From Halobacterium sp. R2-5 (GTDB lineage Archaea; Halobacteriota; Halobacteria; Halobacteriales; Halobacteriaceae): a DNA stretch of 64,000 bases. Shown here piece by piece: positions 8,218-16,485 of this stretch. The position numbers and the translations under genes were made by a program. The notes below the pieces were generated by a model. The model did not search any database, was not told the origin of the DNA, and was given only the letters and a program-made list of their open reading frames with translations. The DNA lies in contig NZ_JAANTH010000002.1 in NCBI RefSeq assembly GCF_011734195.1, forward strand, positions 248,001 through 312,000, given 5' to 3'. Every line of letters begins with the position of its first letter. Positions within the stretch are counted from its first letter, which is position 1.

Positions 8218-9450
8218 ATGCACCAAGTCAGTAGGCGCGGGTGGCTCGCGGCGACCGCCACCGCGCTGACCGGCGGCGCGGGCTGTCTCGGGCTCCGAGA
8301 CGGCGACGACCCCGTGACCGTCGGCTCGTTGCTCCCGCTCTCGGGCGAAGGAATGCTCGGCACGATGGCGTCCCACCACGAGCGCGCCATCGACGCCGCC
8401 GTCGCGGACGTCAACGACGCCGGCGGCGTCCACGGCCGCACCGTCGTCCACGAGGTCGGGGACACCGCCGCCGACCCGGAGACCGCCGGGGAAGCCTACC
8501 AGTCGCTCGTCGACGAGGGCGCCGTCGCGATCGTCGGCGCGGTCCTCAGCAGCGTCACCACGGCGCTCGCCGAACGTCCCGCCGAGGACGGCGTCCTCCT
8601 GCTCAGCCCGTCCAGCACCAGCCCGTCGCTGGCGTCCGCCGGCCGCGGCGAGGACGCCAAGTACTTCGGGCGGACGTGCCCGAACGACCGCCAGCAGGCA
8701 GCCGCGATGGCGAAGATTCTCGACGACCGGCGGTACGCCGACGCCGACGACGCCACCGTGCTCTACGTCGACGACGCGTTCGGGACCGCGCTCGTCGACG
8801 CCGTCACCGAGGCCACGGAGACGGAGATCAGGGCGACCGTCCCGTTCGCGCCCTCGGACCCGGACGCCGGTACCCGCGTCACCGCCGCGACCAGCGGCGG
8901 CCCCGACGCGGTCGTCTTCGTCGGGACGCCCGGTCCCTCTGGCGCGGTGCTGGACGAACTCGTCGCCGCCGACTACAGCGGCGAAGTCGTCGTCAGCGCC
9001 GGGATGTCCGTCGACGCGTCGAACCGTGACTACTCGGGGACGTACACCGCGTCCGTCGCGTCCGCGCGCACTGTCGGCACGCAGCGCCTCGAACGGGACC
9101 TCGTAGACCTCGCGCCGCTGATGGCGTACACGGTCAACGCCTACGACGCCGCGATGCTCGCTTCGCTCGCCGCCGAGCGCGCCGGCGACGTCACCTCGAC
9201 GGCGGCCGCGCAGTCGCTGCGCGCCGTCGCCGGCGGCACCGGCCACTCGGTCACCGTCGGCCAGTTCGACCGGGCGAGCGAGCTGTTCGACGCCGGCCGC
9301 GAGGTGAACTACCGCGGCGCGTCGGGCGCGCTCGACCTCCAGCCCGACCTCGAACCGCTCTCGGCGTACCTCGTCGAGCGCGTGCAGGGCGGCAGCGTCC
9401 AGACACTCGAACTCCTCCAGCGCTCGTACTTCGGGGGTGCGGAGGCGTGA
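8218..9450 (+). CDS. Tat-exported lipoprotein, leucine-binding-protein family (chemosensory receptor)
   Basis: A 410-residue type I periplasmic-binding-fold protein. The signal has the twin arginine motif SRRGWLAAT and a lipobox ending at Cys23 (GGAGC), so it should be Tat-exported and lipid-anchored outside the membrane. The body follows the Leu/Ile/Val-binding pattern: [23 protein letters not shown] and the PSSTSPSLA ligand loop. No ABC permease or ATPase is next to it. Instead its stop overlaps (GTGA) the start of an Htr transducer. This is the layout of the Halobacterium BasB-BasT and CosB-CosT pairs, so it is probably an amino-acid chemoreceptor. The ligand is unknown. Confidence 0.9.
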   Translation: MHQVSRRGWLAATATALTGGAGCLGLRDGDDPVTVGSLLPLSGEGMLGTMASHHERAIDAAVADVNDAGGVHGRTVVHEVGDTAADPETAGEAYQSLVDEGAVAIVGAVLSSVTTALAERPAEDGVLLLSPSSTSPSLASAGRGEDAKYFGRTCPNDRQQAAAMAKILDDRRYADADDATVLYVDDAFGTALVDAVTEATETEIRATVPFAPSDPDAGTRVTAATSGGPDAVVFVGTPGPSGAVLDELVAADYSGEVVVSAGMSVDASNRDYSGTYTASVASARTVGTQRLERDLVDLAPLMAYTVNAYDAAMLASLAAERAGDVTSTAAAQSLRAVAGGTGHSVTVGQFDRASELFDAGREVNYRGASGALDLQPDLEPLSAYLVERVQGGSVQTLELLQRSYFGGAEA

Positions 9451-11894
9451 GCGACCGACTCAGCGGCCGCTTCGAGCGCTTCCTGCCCGAGCGCGTGCGC
9501 CGGAGCTACGCGCTGAAGTTCAACGCGCTCCTGCTCGCCGTCGTCCTCGTGCTCGCGGCCGCGGGCGGCGTCGTCCACCTCCAGACCCAGCAGACCGTCG
9601 GCGCGGACACGGAGGCCGACGTCTCCGGCATCGCCGACCAGCAGGCGGCCGCGCTCAACGACTGGGTGAGCCAGAAGAAAGCCACCACGCGGTTCGTCGC
9701 GAACGACCTCGAAGACGACAACCGCAACGTGGAGGCGCGCCTCGAACGCACGTTCGCGACGCTGCCGACGGACGCCCACTCCATCCACTACGTCGACACC
9801 GGCTCGGACACCGTCATCGCGAGCACGGACGACTCGCTGTCCGGGCAGACCGTCGCCGCCGACGAGACGCCGTGGCTGTCCTCGCTGCGGGAGGGCGGCG
9901 ACGGCATCAGCCTCTCGGAGCCGTACGAGGCGGGCGACGAGCCGGTCGTCGCGTTCTCGACGGTGGTCGGGGACTCCGGGCGCGCGGTCGTGCTGACCGC
10001 GTCGCTGGCCGACCGCTCGCAGTCGTTCGAGGTCCCGGAGGCGACCGGCGACGTGAAGGTCGTCGGCGGTGACGGCGACGTCGTCTTCGACAACCGCAAC
10101 CGCGCGCTGCTGGAGCCGTACACGACCAGCGACGGCAGCGTCCCCGAAGGCGTGGAGACCGCGCGCGCTGGGGACACGACGTTCGGCGTCGTGAGCGAGC
10201 GCACGGGCATGGACGACGGCCGGTACGCCACCGCGTACACGCCCGTCGTCGGCACGAACTGGGTGCTCGCGTACCACGTGCCGCGCGGCGACGCGTACGC
10301 GCTCCAGTCGCAGGTCACCCAGAGCGTCGCCGTGCTCGTCGTCATCGCGCTCGTCGGCGTCGCCGCCGTCGGCCTGACCGTCGGCCGCCGCACGTCGAAC
10401 GCGCTCGAAGAGGTCGCCGAGCGCGCGGACGCCATCGCGGCCGGCCGGCTCGACGCCGACCTGCCGGAGACCCGCCGCACCGACGAGGTCGGCCAGCTCG
10501 TCGCGTCGTTCCGCTCGATGCGGTCGTACCTCCGGACGGCAGCCGACCAGGCGGACGCGCTCGCCGCCCAGGAGTTCGACGACGACGTCCTCGACGAGGA
10601 GCTTCCGGGGTCGTTCGGGGAGTCGCTGTCGGAGATGCACGAGCGCCTGGAGACGCTCATCACGGACATCGAGGCCGCGCGCGCCGACGCCGAGCAGACC
10701 CGCGAGGAGGCCGAGCGCCTCAACGAGGAGCTGGAGGCGACCGCGGACGCGTTCAGCGAGGAGATGGCGGCAGCGGCGGACGGCGACCTCACGCGCCGCC
10801 TCGACCCGGACGCCGACAGCGAGTCGATGCAGGCCATCGCGGACTCGTTCAACGAGATGCTCGAAGAGCTCGAGGCGACCATCCGGCGCGTCCGCGACAT
10901 CGCGGACGCCGTCGACGACTCCAGCCGGGACGTCGCGACGAGCGCCGGCGAGATTCGGAACGCCAGCGAGCAGGTCAGCGACAGCGTGCAGGGCATCTCC
11001 GCGAGCGCGGAGACCCAGCGCGAGAACCTCGACGAGGTCGGCGACGAGGTGACGTCGCTGTCCGCGACCGTCGAGGAGATCGCGGCGAGCGCCGACGACG
11101 TCGCCCAGACCGTCGACGAGGCGGCCGCGGAGGGCGAGCGCGGCGCCGAGCAGGCCGAGGCCGCGATGCGCGAGCTCGACCGCATCGAGGCGACCGCCGA
11201 CGACGCCATCGAGCGCGTCGAAGCGCTCGAAGACGCGGTCTCGTCCATCGGCGAGGTGACCGACGTCATCACGGACATCGCCGACCAGACGAACATGCTC
11301 GCGCTGAACGCGAACATCGAGGCGAGCCACGCCGACACCGACGGCGACGGGTTCGCGGTGGTCGCCGACGAGGTCAAGAGCCTCGCGGAGGAGACCAAAG
11401 ACTCCGCCGGGGAGATCGCGGACCTCGTGGAGTCCGTCCGCGAGGAGGTCGACGACACCGTCGAGGACATGCACGAACTCGGCGAGCGCGTGAACACGGG
11501 CAGCGAGACCATCGACGACGCGCTGTCCTCGCTGGACGACATCGTCGAGCGCGTCGAGACCGCGAACGCGAGCGTGCAGTCCATCAACGAGGCGACCGAC
11601 GAGCAGGCCGCCTCCACCGAGGAGGTCGTCACGATGACCGACGAGGTCAAAGACCTCAGTGACCGGACCGCCGAGGAGGCCCAGGACGTCTCCGCGGCCG
11701 CCGAGGAGCAGACCGCCTCCGTCACGCAGGTCGCGGACCGCGCGGGGGACCTCGAAGACCGCGTCGAGGAGCTCAACGGGCTGCTCGCGCAGTTCGACGT
11801 CGAGGGCGGCGACGGCGTCGAGCCGACCGGTACGGCGTCGAGCGGTGATTCGGACGGTCCGGCGGCCGCGCCGGACGGCGGCAGCGACCGGTAG
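9447..11894 (+). CDS. Htr methyl-accepting taxis transducer
   Basis: An 815-residue transducer. Transmembrane helix 1 (about 25-45) is followed by an extracellular sensor domain of about 245 residues, helix 2 (about 293-313), HAMP (about 313-366), a second HAMP-like linker with coiled coil, and the signalling domain. The CheA/CheW-binding tip is IADQTNMLALNANIEASHA near residue 611. The GTG start overlaps the stop of the upstream binding lipoprotein by four bases, giving translational coupling and a physical sensor pair. The C-terminus is a flexible Gly/Asp/Ser tail. It signals to the archaellum through CheA, which is not in the window. Confidence 0.95.
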   Translation: MSDRLSGRFERFLPERVRRSYALKFNALLLAVVLVLAAAGGVVHLQTQQTVGADTEADVSGIADQQAAALNDWVSQKKATTRFVANDLEDDNRNVEARLERTFATLPTDAHSIHYVDTGSDTVIASTDDSLSGQTVAADETPWLSSLREGGDGISLSEPYEAGDEPVVAFSTVVGDSGRAVVLTASLADRSQSFEVPEATGDVKVVGGDGDVVFDNRNRALLEPYTTSDGSVPEGVETARAGDTTFGVVSERTGMDDGRYATAYTPVVGTNWVLAYHVPRGDAYALQSQVTQSVAVLVVIALVGVAAVGLTVGRRTSNALEEVAERADAIAAGRLDADLPETRRTDEVGQLVASFRSMRSYLRTAADQADALAAQEFDDDVLDEELPGSFGESLSEMHERLETLITDIEAARADAEQTREEAERLNEELEATADAFSEEMAAAADGDLTRRLDPDADSESMQAIADSFNEMLEELEATIRRVRDIADAVDDSSRDVATSAGEIRNASEQVSDSVQGISASAETQRENLDEVGDEVTSLSATVEEIAASADDVAQTVDEAAAEGERGAEQAEAAMRELDRIEATADDAIERVEALEDAVSSIGEVTDVITDIADQTNMLALNANIEASHADTDGDGFAVVADEVKSLAEETKDSAGEIADLVESVREEVDDTVEDMHELGERVNTGSETIDDALSSLDDIVERVETANASVQSINEATDEQAASTEEVVTMTDEVKDLSDRTAEEAQDVSAAAEEQTASVTQVADRAGDLEDRVEELNGLLAQFDVEGGDGVEPTGTASSGDSDGPAAAPDGGSDR

Positions 11895-11971
11895 CGGCCG
11901 CCGCTGCGCGCTCGACTCGATTTCGGCCACGTTCGCCAATTCCTTTTACTCCGTGGCGCCTAGTCGCGGCC

Positions 11972-12916
11972 ATGCTCGCACCGCAGGTCGACACCACCGC
12001 CGACGACATCGCGGAGATGGAAGTCCGGGGCGCCGCCACTATCGCGCGCGCCGCCGCGGAGGCGCTGGAGGCGCAGGCTCGCGCCAGCGAGGCGGACACG
12101 CCCGCGGCGTTCCGCGAGGACCTGCGGGCGGCCGCCCGCCGCCTCCGCGACACCCGCCCGACCGCCGTCAGCCTGCCGAACGCGCTGCGGTACGTCCTCA
12201 ACGAAGTGGACGGCGACTCCGTCGAGGAACTCCGGGAGGCGACCGTCGAGGCGTCCCAGCGCTTCCGCGCGCAACTGGAGCGCGCGCAGGACGACCTCGG
12301 CGCCATCGGCGCGAACCGCCTGCGGGACGGCGACACCATCATGACGCACTGCCACTCGACGGACGCGCTGGCGTGCGTCGAGGCCGCCGTCGACGACGGC
12401 AAGGAGATCGAGGCCATCGTCAAGGAGACCCGCCCGCGCAAGCAGGGCCACATCACCGCCAGACAGCTCCGCGAGATGGACGTCCCCGTGACGATGGTCG
12501 TGGACAACGCCGCGCGGCGCTACCTCGACGACGTCGACCACGTGCTCGTGGGCGCGGACTCCATCGCCGCGGACGGCTCCGTCATCAACAAGGTCGGCAC
12601 CAGCATCCTCGCGGTCGCGGCCCGCGAGCGCGGCGTCCCCGTGATGGTCGCCGCGCAGACGCTGAAGCTCCACCCGGACACGCTCACCGGCCACACCGTC
12701 GAGATCGAGATGCGCGACGAGTCCGAGGTGCTCAGCGACGAGGAGCGCGCGGACATCGGCGACGTGACCGTCGAGAACCCCGCGTTCGACGTGACGCCGC
12801 CGCGGTACGTCGACGCCATCGTCACCGAGCGCGGGCAGTTCCCCCCGGAGAGCATCGTCACCCTGATGCGGGAGCTGTACGGCGAGGGCACCAGCGAACC
12901 CTGGGCGGAGGAATAG
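11972..12916 (+). CDS. Ribose-1,5-bisphosphate isomerase
   Basis: A 314-residue eIF2B/MTNA-fold isomerase converting ribose 1,5-bisphosphate to ribulose 1,5-bisphosphate. The catalytic pair known from the Thermococcus enzyme is present: Cys127 in THCHSTDA and Asp196 in VGADSIAADGSVINKVGT. It is distinguished from eIF2B subunits and methylthioribose-1-phosphate isomerase by length and by the THCHSTDA motif. It opens a same-strand cluster that also encodes a PfkB kinase and a nucleoside phosphorylase. Its likely role is nucleoside breakdown through pentose bisphosphates. No RuBisCO gene is in the window, so the fate of the product is not shown here. Confidence 0.9.
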   Translation: MLAPQVDTTADDIAEMEVRGAATIARAAAEALEAQARASEADTPAAFREDLRAAARRLRDTRPTAVSLPNALRYVLNEVDGDSVEELREATVEASQRFRAQLERAQDDLGAIGANRLRDGDTIMTHCHSTDALACVEAAVDDGKEIEAIVKETRPRKQGHITARQLREMDVPVTMVVDNAARRYLDDVDHVLVGADSIAADGSVINKVGTSILAVAARERGVPVMVAAQTLKLHPDTLTGHTVEIEMRDESEVLSDEERADIGDVTVENPAFDVTPPRYVDAIVTERGQFPPESIVTLMRELYGEGTSEPWAEE

Positions 12917-12950
12917 CAAGGTTTTCGAGGCGCGCGGCCACCCACCCGGT

Positions 12951-13769
12951 ATGGTCTTGCCTTCTGGGTTCGCGCTCCCCCCGCTCCCCTATCTCGCGGT
13001 CGTCGCCGCGGCCGTCGCCGCCGTCGGATGGCTGCTCGTCCGCGAGTCGCCGCCGGTGACCGACCGCACCGTGCTCGCGTTCGGCCCGTGGATGGTGCTC
13101 GGGTCGACGCTGTACGTCTGCTTCCAGCTCGGCGTCTTCCCGGACGCCGTCGCTCCTTTCTTCGGTTCGCCCATCGTCTACGCGACGACGTTCGTCGCCG
13201 CTGGCGCGACGTGGCTCGCCGCGCGCCGCACCGACCGGACGCTGCTCGCGCTCGCCGCCGTCGGCACCGCGCTCGCCGTTCTCCCTGCTGCTGCCGCAGT
13301 CAACTACGGGCTCGCGAACGACACGCTGACCCTCGCGTGGCCCCTCGCCGCCGTCGCCGCCGCAGCCATCCTCGGGCACGTCGCGTGGTGGGGCGTCGAA
13401 CGCCTGCGGCCGGACGACGCCGCCATCGTCGGCGCGGCCGGCGCGCTCGCCGTGTTCGGGCACGTCCTCGACGGCACCTCCACCGCGGTCGGCGTGGACG
13501 TCCTCGGGTTCGGCGAGCAGACGCCGCTCTCGGCGGCCATCATGCACGCCGCCGCTGGCCTCCCGACCGAACCCGTGCTCGGCGTCGGCTGGCTGTTCGT
13601 GCTCGTGAAAGTCGCGCTCGCCGCCGGCGTGGTCGTCCTGCTCGCCGAGTACGTCCGCGAGGAGCCCGCCGAAGGTAACCTCCTGCTCGCCGTCGTGACC
13701 GCCGTCGGGCTCGGGCCCGGCGCGCACAACGTCCTGCTGTTCGTCGCCGCGAACCCCGCAGGATTTTAG
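12951..13769 (+). CDS. DUF63 family membrane protein
   Basis: A 272-residue polytopic protein with about seven hydrophobic helices. It has the DUF63 signature stretches GHVLDGTSTAVGVDVLG, ending in GFGEQTPLS, and GLGPGAHNVLLF near the C-terminus. DUF63 proteins are archaeal and have no known function. The His/Asp pair in GHVLDG and the GPGAHN segment could line a membrane active site or channel. It sits 34 bases after the isomerase and 24 bases before the kinase, so it is most likely co-transcribed with nucleoside salvage genes and could be a transporter. Confidence 0.85.
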   Translation: MVLPSGFALPPLPYLAVVAAAVAAVGWLLVRESPPVTDRTVLAFGPWMVLGSTLYVCFQLGVFPDAVAPFFGSPIVYATTFVAAGATWLAARRTDRTLLALAAVGTALAVLPAAAAVNYGLANDTLTLAWPLAAVAAAAILGHVAWWGVERLRPDDAAIVGAAGALAVFGHVLDGTSTAVGVDVLGFGEQTPLSAAIMHAAAGLPTEPVLGVGWLFVLVKVALAAGVVVLLAEYVREEPAEGNLLLAVVTAVGLGPGAHNVLLFVAANPAGF

Positions 13770-13793
13770 CGCGGGCGCACCGACCACCGGGGT

Positions 13794-14684
13794 ATGGTTC
13801 GTGTAGTCGCCGCCGGCCACGTCAACTGGGACGTCACGCTCCGCGTCGACGCCCTCCCGGAGCCGGACGGCGAATCCCGCATCGTCTCCCAGCGCCGCTC
13901 GGGCGGCGGGAGCGCGGCCAACGCCGCGGTCGCGCTCGCCGGCTTCGACGTCGACACCGGGCTCGTGGGGAGCGTCGGGGACGACGAGAACGGGCTGCTC
14001 GCGCGCCGCGAGCTCGACGAGGTCGGCGTCGACCTCGACGGCCTCCGCGTCGTCGAGGACGCCGAGACGAGCGTGAAGTACCTCGTCGTGGACGGCGACG
14101 GCGAAGTGATGGTGCTCGGCAACGACGGCGCCAACGAGGCCGTCCACCCGGCGGACGTCGACGCCGACTACGTCGAGCGCGCCGACCACGTCCACCTCAC
14201 CAGCCAGCGCCCCGAGACCGCCGCGCGCATCGCCGAACTCGCCGACGAGGCCGGCGTCAACGTCTCCTTCGACCCTGGCCGCCGCCTCGACGAGCGCGAC
14301 TTCTCGGCGGCCATCGACCGCACCGACGTGCTCTTCGTCAACGACCGCGAAGCCCTCGAAATCCTGGAGGAGGACGCCACGTACGCCGAGTCGGACGTCG
14401 ACTGCCGCGTCGTCGTCGTGAAGCACGGGTCGGACGGCGCGACCGTCCACACGCCCGACGCCTCCTTCGACCACCCCGGCTTCGACGTCGAACCCGTGGA
14501 CACGACGGGCGCAGGGGACGCGTTCGCCGCCGGGTTCATCGCCGTCCACCTCGACTACCCCGAGGACTACGAGCGCGCCCTGGAGTTCGCGAACGCCTGC
14601 GGCGCGCTCGCCGCGCGCTCCGAGGGCGCCCGTACTGCCCCCTCGTTCCCCGAAGTGGAGGCGTTCCTCGGCGAGCAGTTCTGA
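13794..14684 (+). CDS. PfkB-family kinase, candidate ribose-1-phosphate kinase
   Basis: A 296-residue ribokinase-family sugar/nucleoside kinase. The N-terminal signature GGGSAANAAVALAG (about 37-50) and the C-terminal signature DTTGAGDAF with catalytic Asp about 242 are intact. The family covers many substrates. The neighbours are decisive here: ribose-1,5-bisphosphate isomerase upstream and a nucleoside phosphorylase downstream. A kinase for ribose 1-phosphate would connect these two reactions, as described in the haloarchaeal pentose bisphosphate pathway. That substrate is inferred from context, not from the sequence alone. Confidence 0.87.
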   Translation: MVRVVAAGHVNWDVTLRVDALPEPDGESRIVSQRRSGGGSAANAAVALAGFDVDTGLVGSVGDDENGLLARRELDEVGVDLDGLRVVEDAETSVKYLVVDGDGEVMVLGNDGANEAVHPADVDADYVERADHVHLTSQRPETAARIAELADEAGVNVSFDPGRRLDERDFSAAIDRTDVLFVNDREALEILEEDATYAESDVDCRVVVVKHGSDGATVHTPDASFDHPGFDVEPVDTTGAGDAFAAGFIAVHLDYPEDYERALEFANACGALAARSEGARTAPSFPEVEAFLGEQF

Positions 14685-14720
14685 CCCACGTTTAGGTGGC
14701 TGGCCGCCGTGCTTCGGGAC

Positions 14721-15653
14721 ATGCGACTCCTCGCGGCGTTCCCCGACCGCGTGCTCGCGTACGACGACGGCGGCTTCGCGACCGTCTTCGAGGGCGACGT
14801 GCAGTGTCTCGACGCCGGACCCGCGGGCGTCTACTGCGGCACGGGCGACGGCGTCTACCGGCAGTCAAGCGACCCCGACGACTGGGCGCGCGTCGCGGAC
14901 CTCGGGGACGTGACCGCGGTCGCGAGCAGCGAGTCCGGCGCGTGGGCGGGCACGCAGCCGAGCGCGGTCTGCCACGCGCCCGACGGCGAGACGTTCGAGA
15001 AGTGCGGCGGACTCACGGACCTGCCGTCCAGCGACGACTGGGCGTTCCCGCCGCGGCCCTCGACGCACCACGTGCGGTGGCTCGAACCGACGGGCGAGCG
15101 GCTCTACGTCGCCGTCGAGGCGGGCGCGCTCGTCCGGTCGCCGGACGGCGGGGAGACGTGGCAGGACCGCGTCTCCTCGGGGCCGTACGACACGCACTCG
15201 ATGGCGACCCACGCCGACCGCCCGGACCTCGCGTACTCGGCCGCGGGCGACGGCTTCTACGTCACCGAGGACGGTGGCGACTCCTGGCGCACCGAGGGGG
15301 GTGGACTGGACCGCACGTACTGCTGGAGCGTCGTCTGCGACCCGGGGGACCCCGAGCGCGTGCTCGTCTCCGCCGCGAACGGCCCGCGGAGCGCCCACGA
15401 CGCCGGCACCGCCAGCAGCGCGGTCTTCCGGAAGGACGGCAGCGAGGCCGACTGGGAGCGCTGCGACGACCTCCCGGGGCCGCACGGGCTGCTCGCGGCC
15501 TCGCTCGCCGCAACAGGGCCCGGAGAGGCGGTCGCAGCCACCAACCGCGGACTCTTCCGCACCGACGACTGGGGCGCGTCGTGGACCGAACTCGACACCG
15601 ACTGGCCTGCCGCCCTCGAATCGGAGCGCCCGCGCGGGCTCGCCGTCGCGTGA
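14721..15653 (+). CDS. BNR/beta-propeller repeat protein
   Basis: A 310-residue protein built from propeller blades with Asp-box motifs: SPDGGETW, TEDGGDSW and TDDWGASW. These are the SxDxGxxW turns of sialidase-type and YCF48-type propellers. No signal peptide is visible (MRLLAAFPDRVLAYDDGG), so it is probably cytoplasmic. It lacks sialidase catalytic arginines that could be recognised. It lies 36 bases after the kinase and 59 bases before the nucleoside phosphorylase, suggesting a binding or scaffold role in the same operon. Its function is unknown. Confidence 0.75.
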   Translation: MRLLAAFPDRVLAYDDGGFATVFEGDVQCLDAGPAGVYCGTGDGVYRQSSDPDDWARVADLGDVTAVASSESGAWAGTQPSAVCHAPDGETFEKCGGLTDLPSSDDWAFPPRPSTHHVRWLEPTGERLYVAVEAGALVRSPDGGETWQDRVSSGPYDTHSMATHADRPDLAYSAAGDGFYVTEDGGDSWRTEGGGLDRTYCWSVVCDPGDPERVLVSAANGPRSAHDAGTASSAVFRKDGSEADWERCDDLPGPHGLLAASLAATGPGEAVAATNRGLFRTDDWGASWTELDTDWPAALESERPRGLAVA

Positions 15654-15712
15654 GTCGCGGTGCGCCGACCGCAATCCCCGCTCTTTTTCTCCGCGGGCGC
15701 GAACCCGCTGGC

Positions 15713-16441
15713 ATGGCGAAACAGCCCCACTTGCTCGTCGAGGACGGCGACGTCAACGACATCGCGTTGCTCCCCGGCGACCCCGGCCGCGTCGACCGCA
15801 TCGCCGGCCACTGCGACGACAGCGAGGTCGTCGCGGAGAACCGCGAGTACAAGGTCGTCAACGCCACCTACGACGGCGTCGACCTCACCATCTCCTCGAC
15901 CGGTATCGGCTGTCCCTCGGCGGCCATCGCCGTCGAGGAGCTCTCCCGCGTCGGCGTCGAGACGTTCCTCCGCGTCGGCACCATCGGCGCGCTCCAGGAG
16001 GACATCGAGGTCGGCGACATGATCGTCGCGACCGGCGCCGCCAAGGAGGAGGGCACGAGCAAGCGCTACGAGTCCCCGGTCTACCCCGCCGTTCCGGACT
16101 ACGACGTGCTCACGAGCGTCGTCGACTCCGCCGAGGCCAACGACGAGGAGGTCCACGTCGGCCCCATCGTCAGCGACGACGCGTTCTACAACGAGGACGA
16201 GGACTTCGTCGACGACTGGAACGACGCCGGCCTGCTCGCCGTCGAGATGGAGGCCGCGACCGTGTTCTCGCTGGCGCGCCGGAAGGGCCTCGCCGCGGGC
16301 GCCATCTGCACCGTCGACGGCAACCTCGTCGCCGGCACCCAGAAGGGCGCCGACGGCGACGACGAGCTCCCGGAGAAGGCGAAGAACAACGTCGCGCGCG
16401 CCATCGACATCTCGCTGGACGCCGTGACGCGGCTCGCGTGA
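15713..16441 (+). CDS. Nucleoside phosphorylase (uridine phosphorylase-like, PNP/UDP family)
   Basis: A 242-residue phosphorylase that releases a nucleobase and ribose 1-phosphate. Family features are ALLPGDPGRVDRIA near the start (phosphate-binding glycine/arginine), FLRVGTIGALQEDIEVGD in the middle and the ribose-binding AVEMEAATVFSLA near residue 180. The base specificity cannot be fixed; uridine and guanosine are both plausible for this haloarchaeal group. It is the last gene of the isomerase-DUF63-kinase-propeller cluster and would provide the kinase substrate. The start is MAKQPHLLVEDGDVND. Confidence 0.92.
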   Translation: MAKQPHLLVEDGDVNDIALLPGDPGRVDRIAGHCDDSEVVAENREYKVVNATYDGVDLTISSTGIGCPSAAIAVEELSRVGVETFLRVGTIGALQEDIEVGDMIVATGAAKEEGTSKRYESPVYPAVPDYDVLTSVVDSAEANDEEVHVGPIVSDDAFYNEDEDFVDDWNDAGLLAVEMEAATVFSLARRKGLAAGAICTVDGNLVAGTQKGADGDDELPEKAKNNVARAIDISLDAVTRLA

Positions 16442-16485
16442 GGTAGCCGAAACACCCAACTACCGGGCCCGTCGAGTCGGTGGAC

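Noticed and set aside
9309-11939. Very long open frame antisense to the Htr transducer
   Set aside because: It mirrors the high-GC third positions of the real gene. The translation is a repetitive Arg/Val/Asp/Leu string with no domain, while the opposite strand gives a complete transducer.
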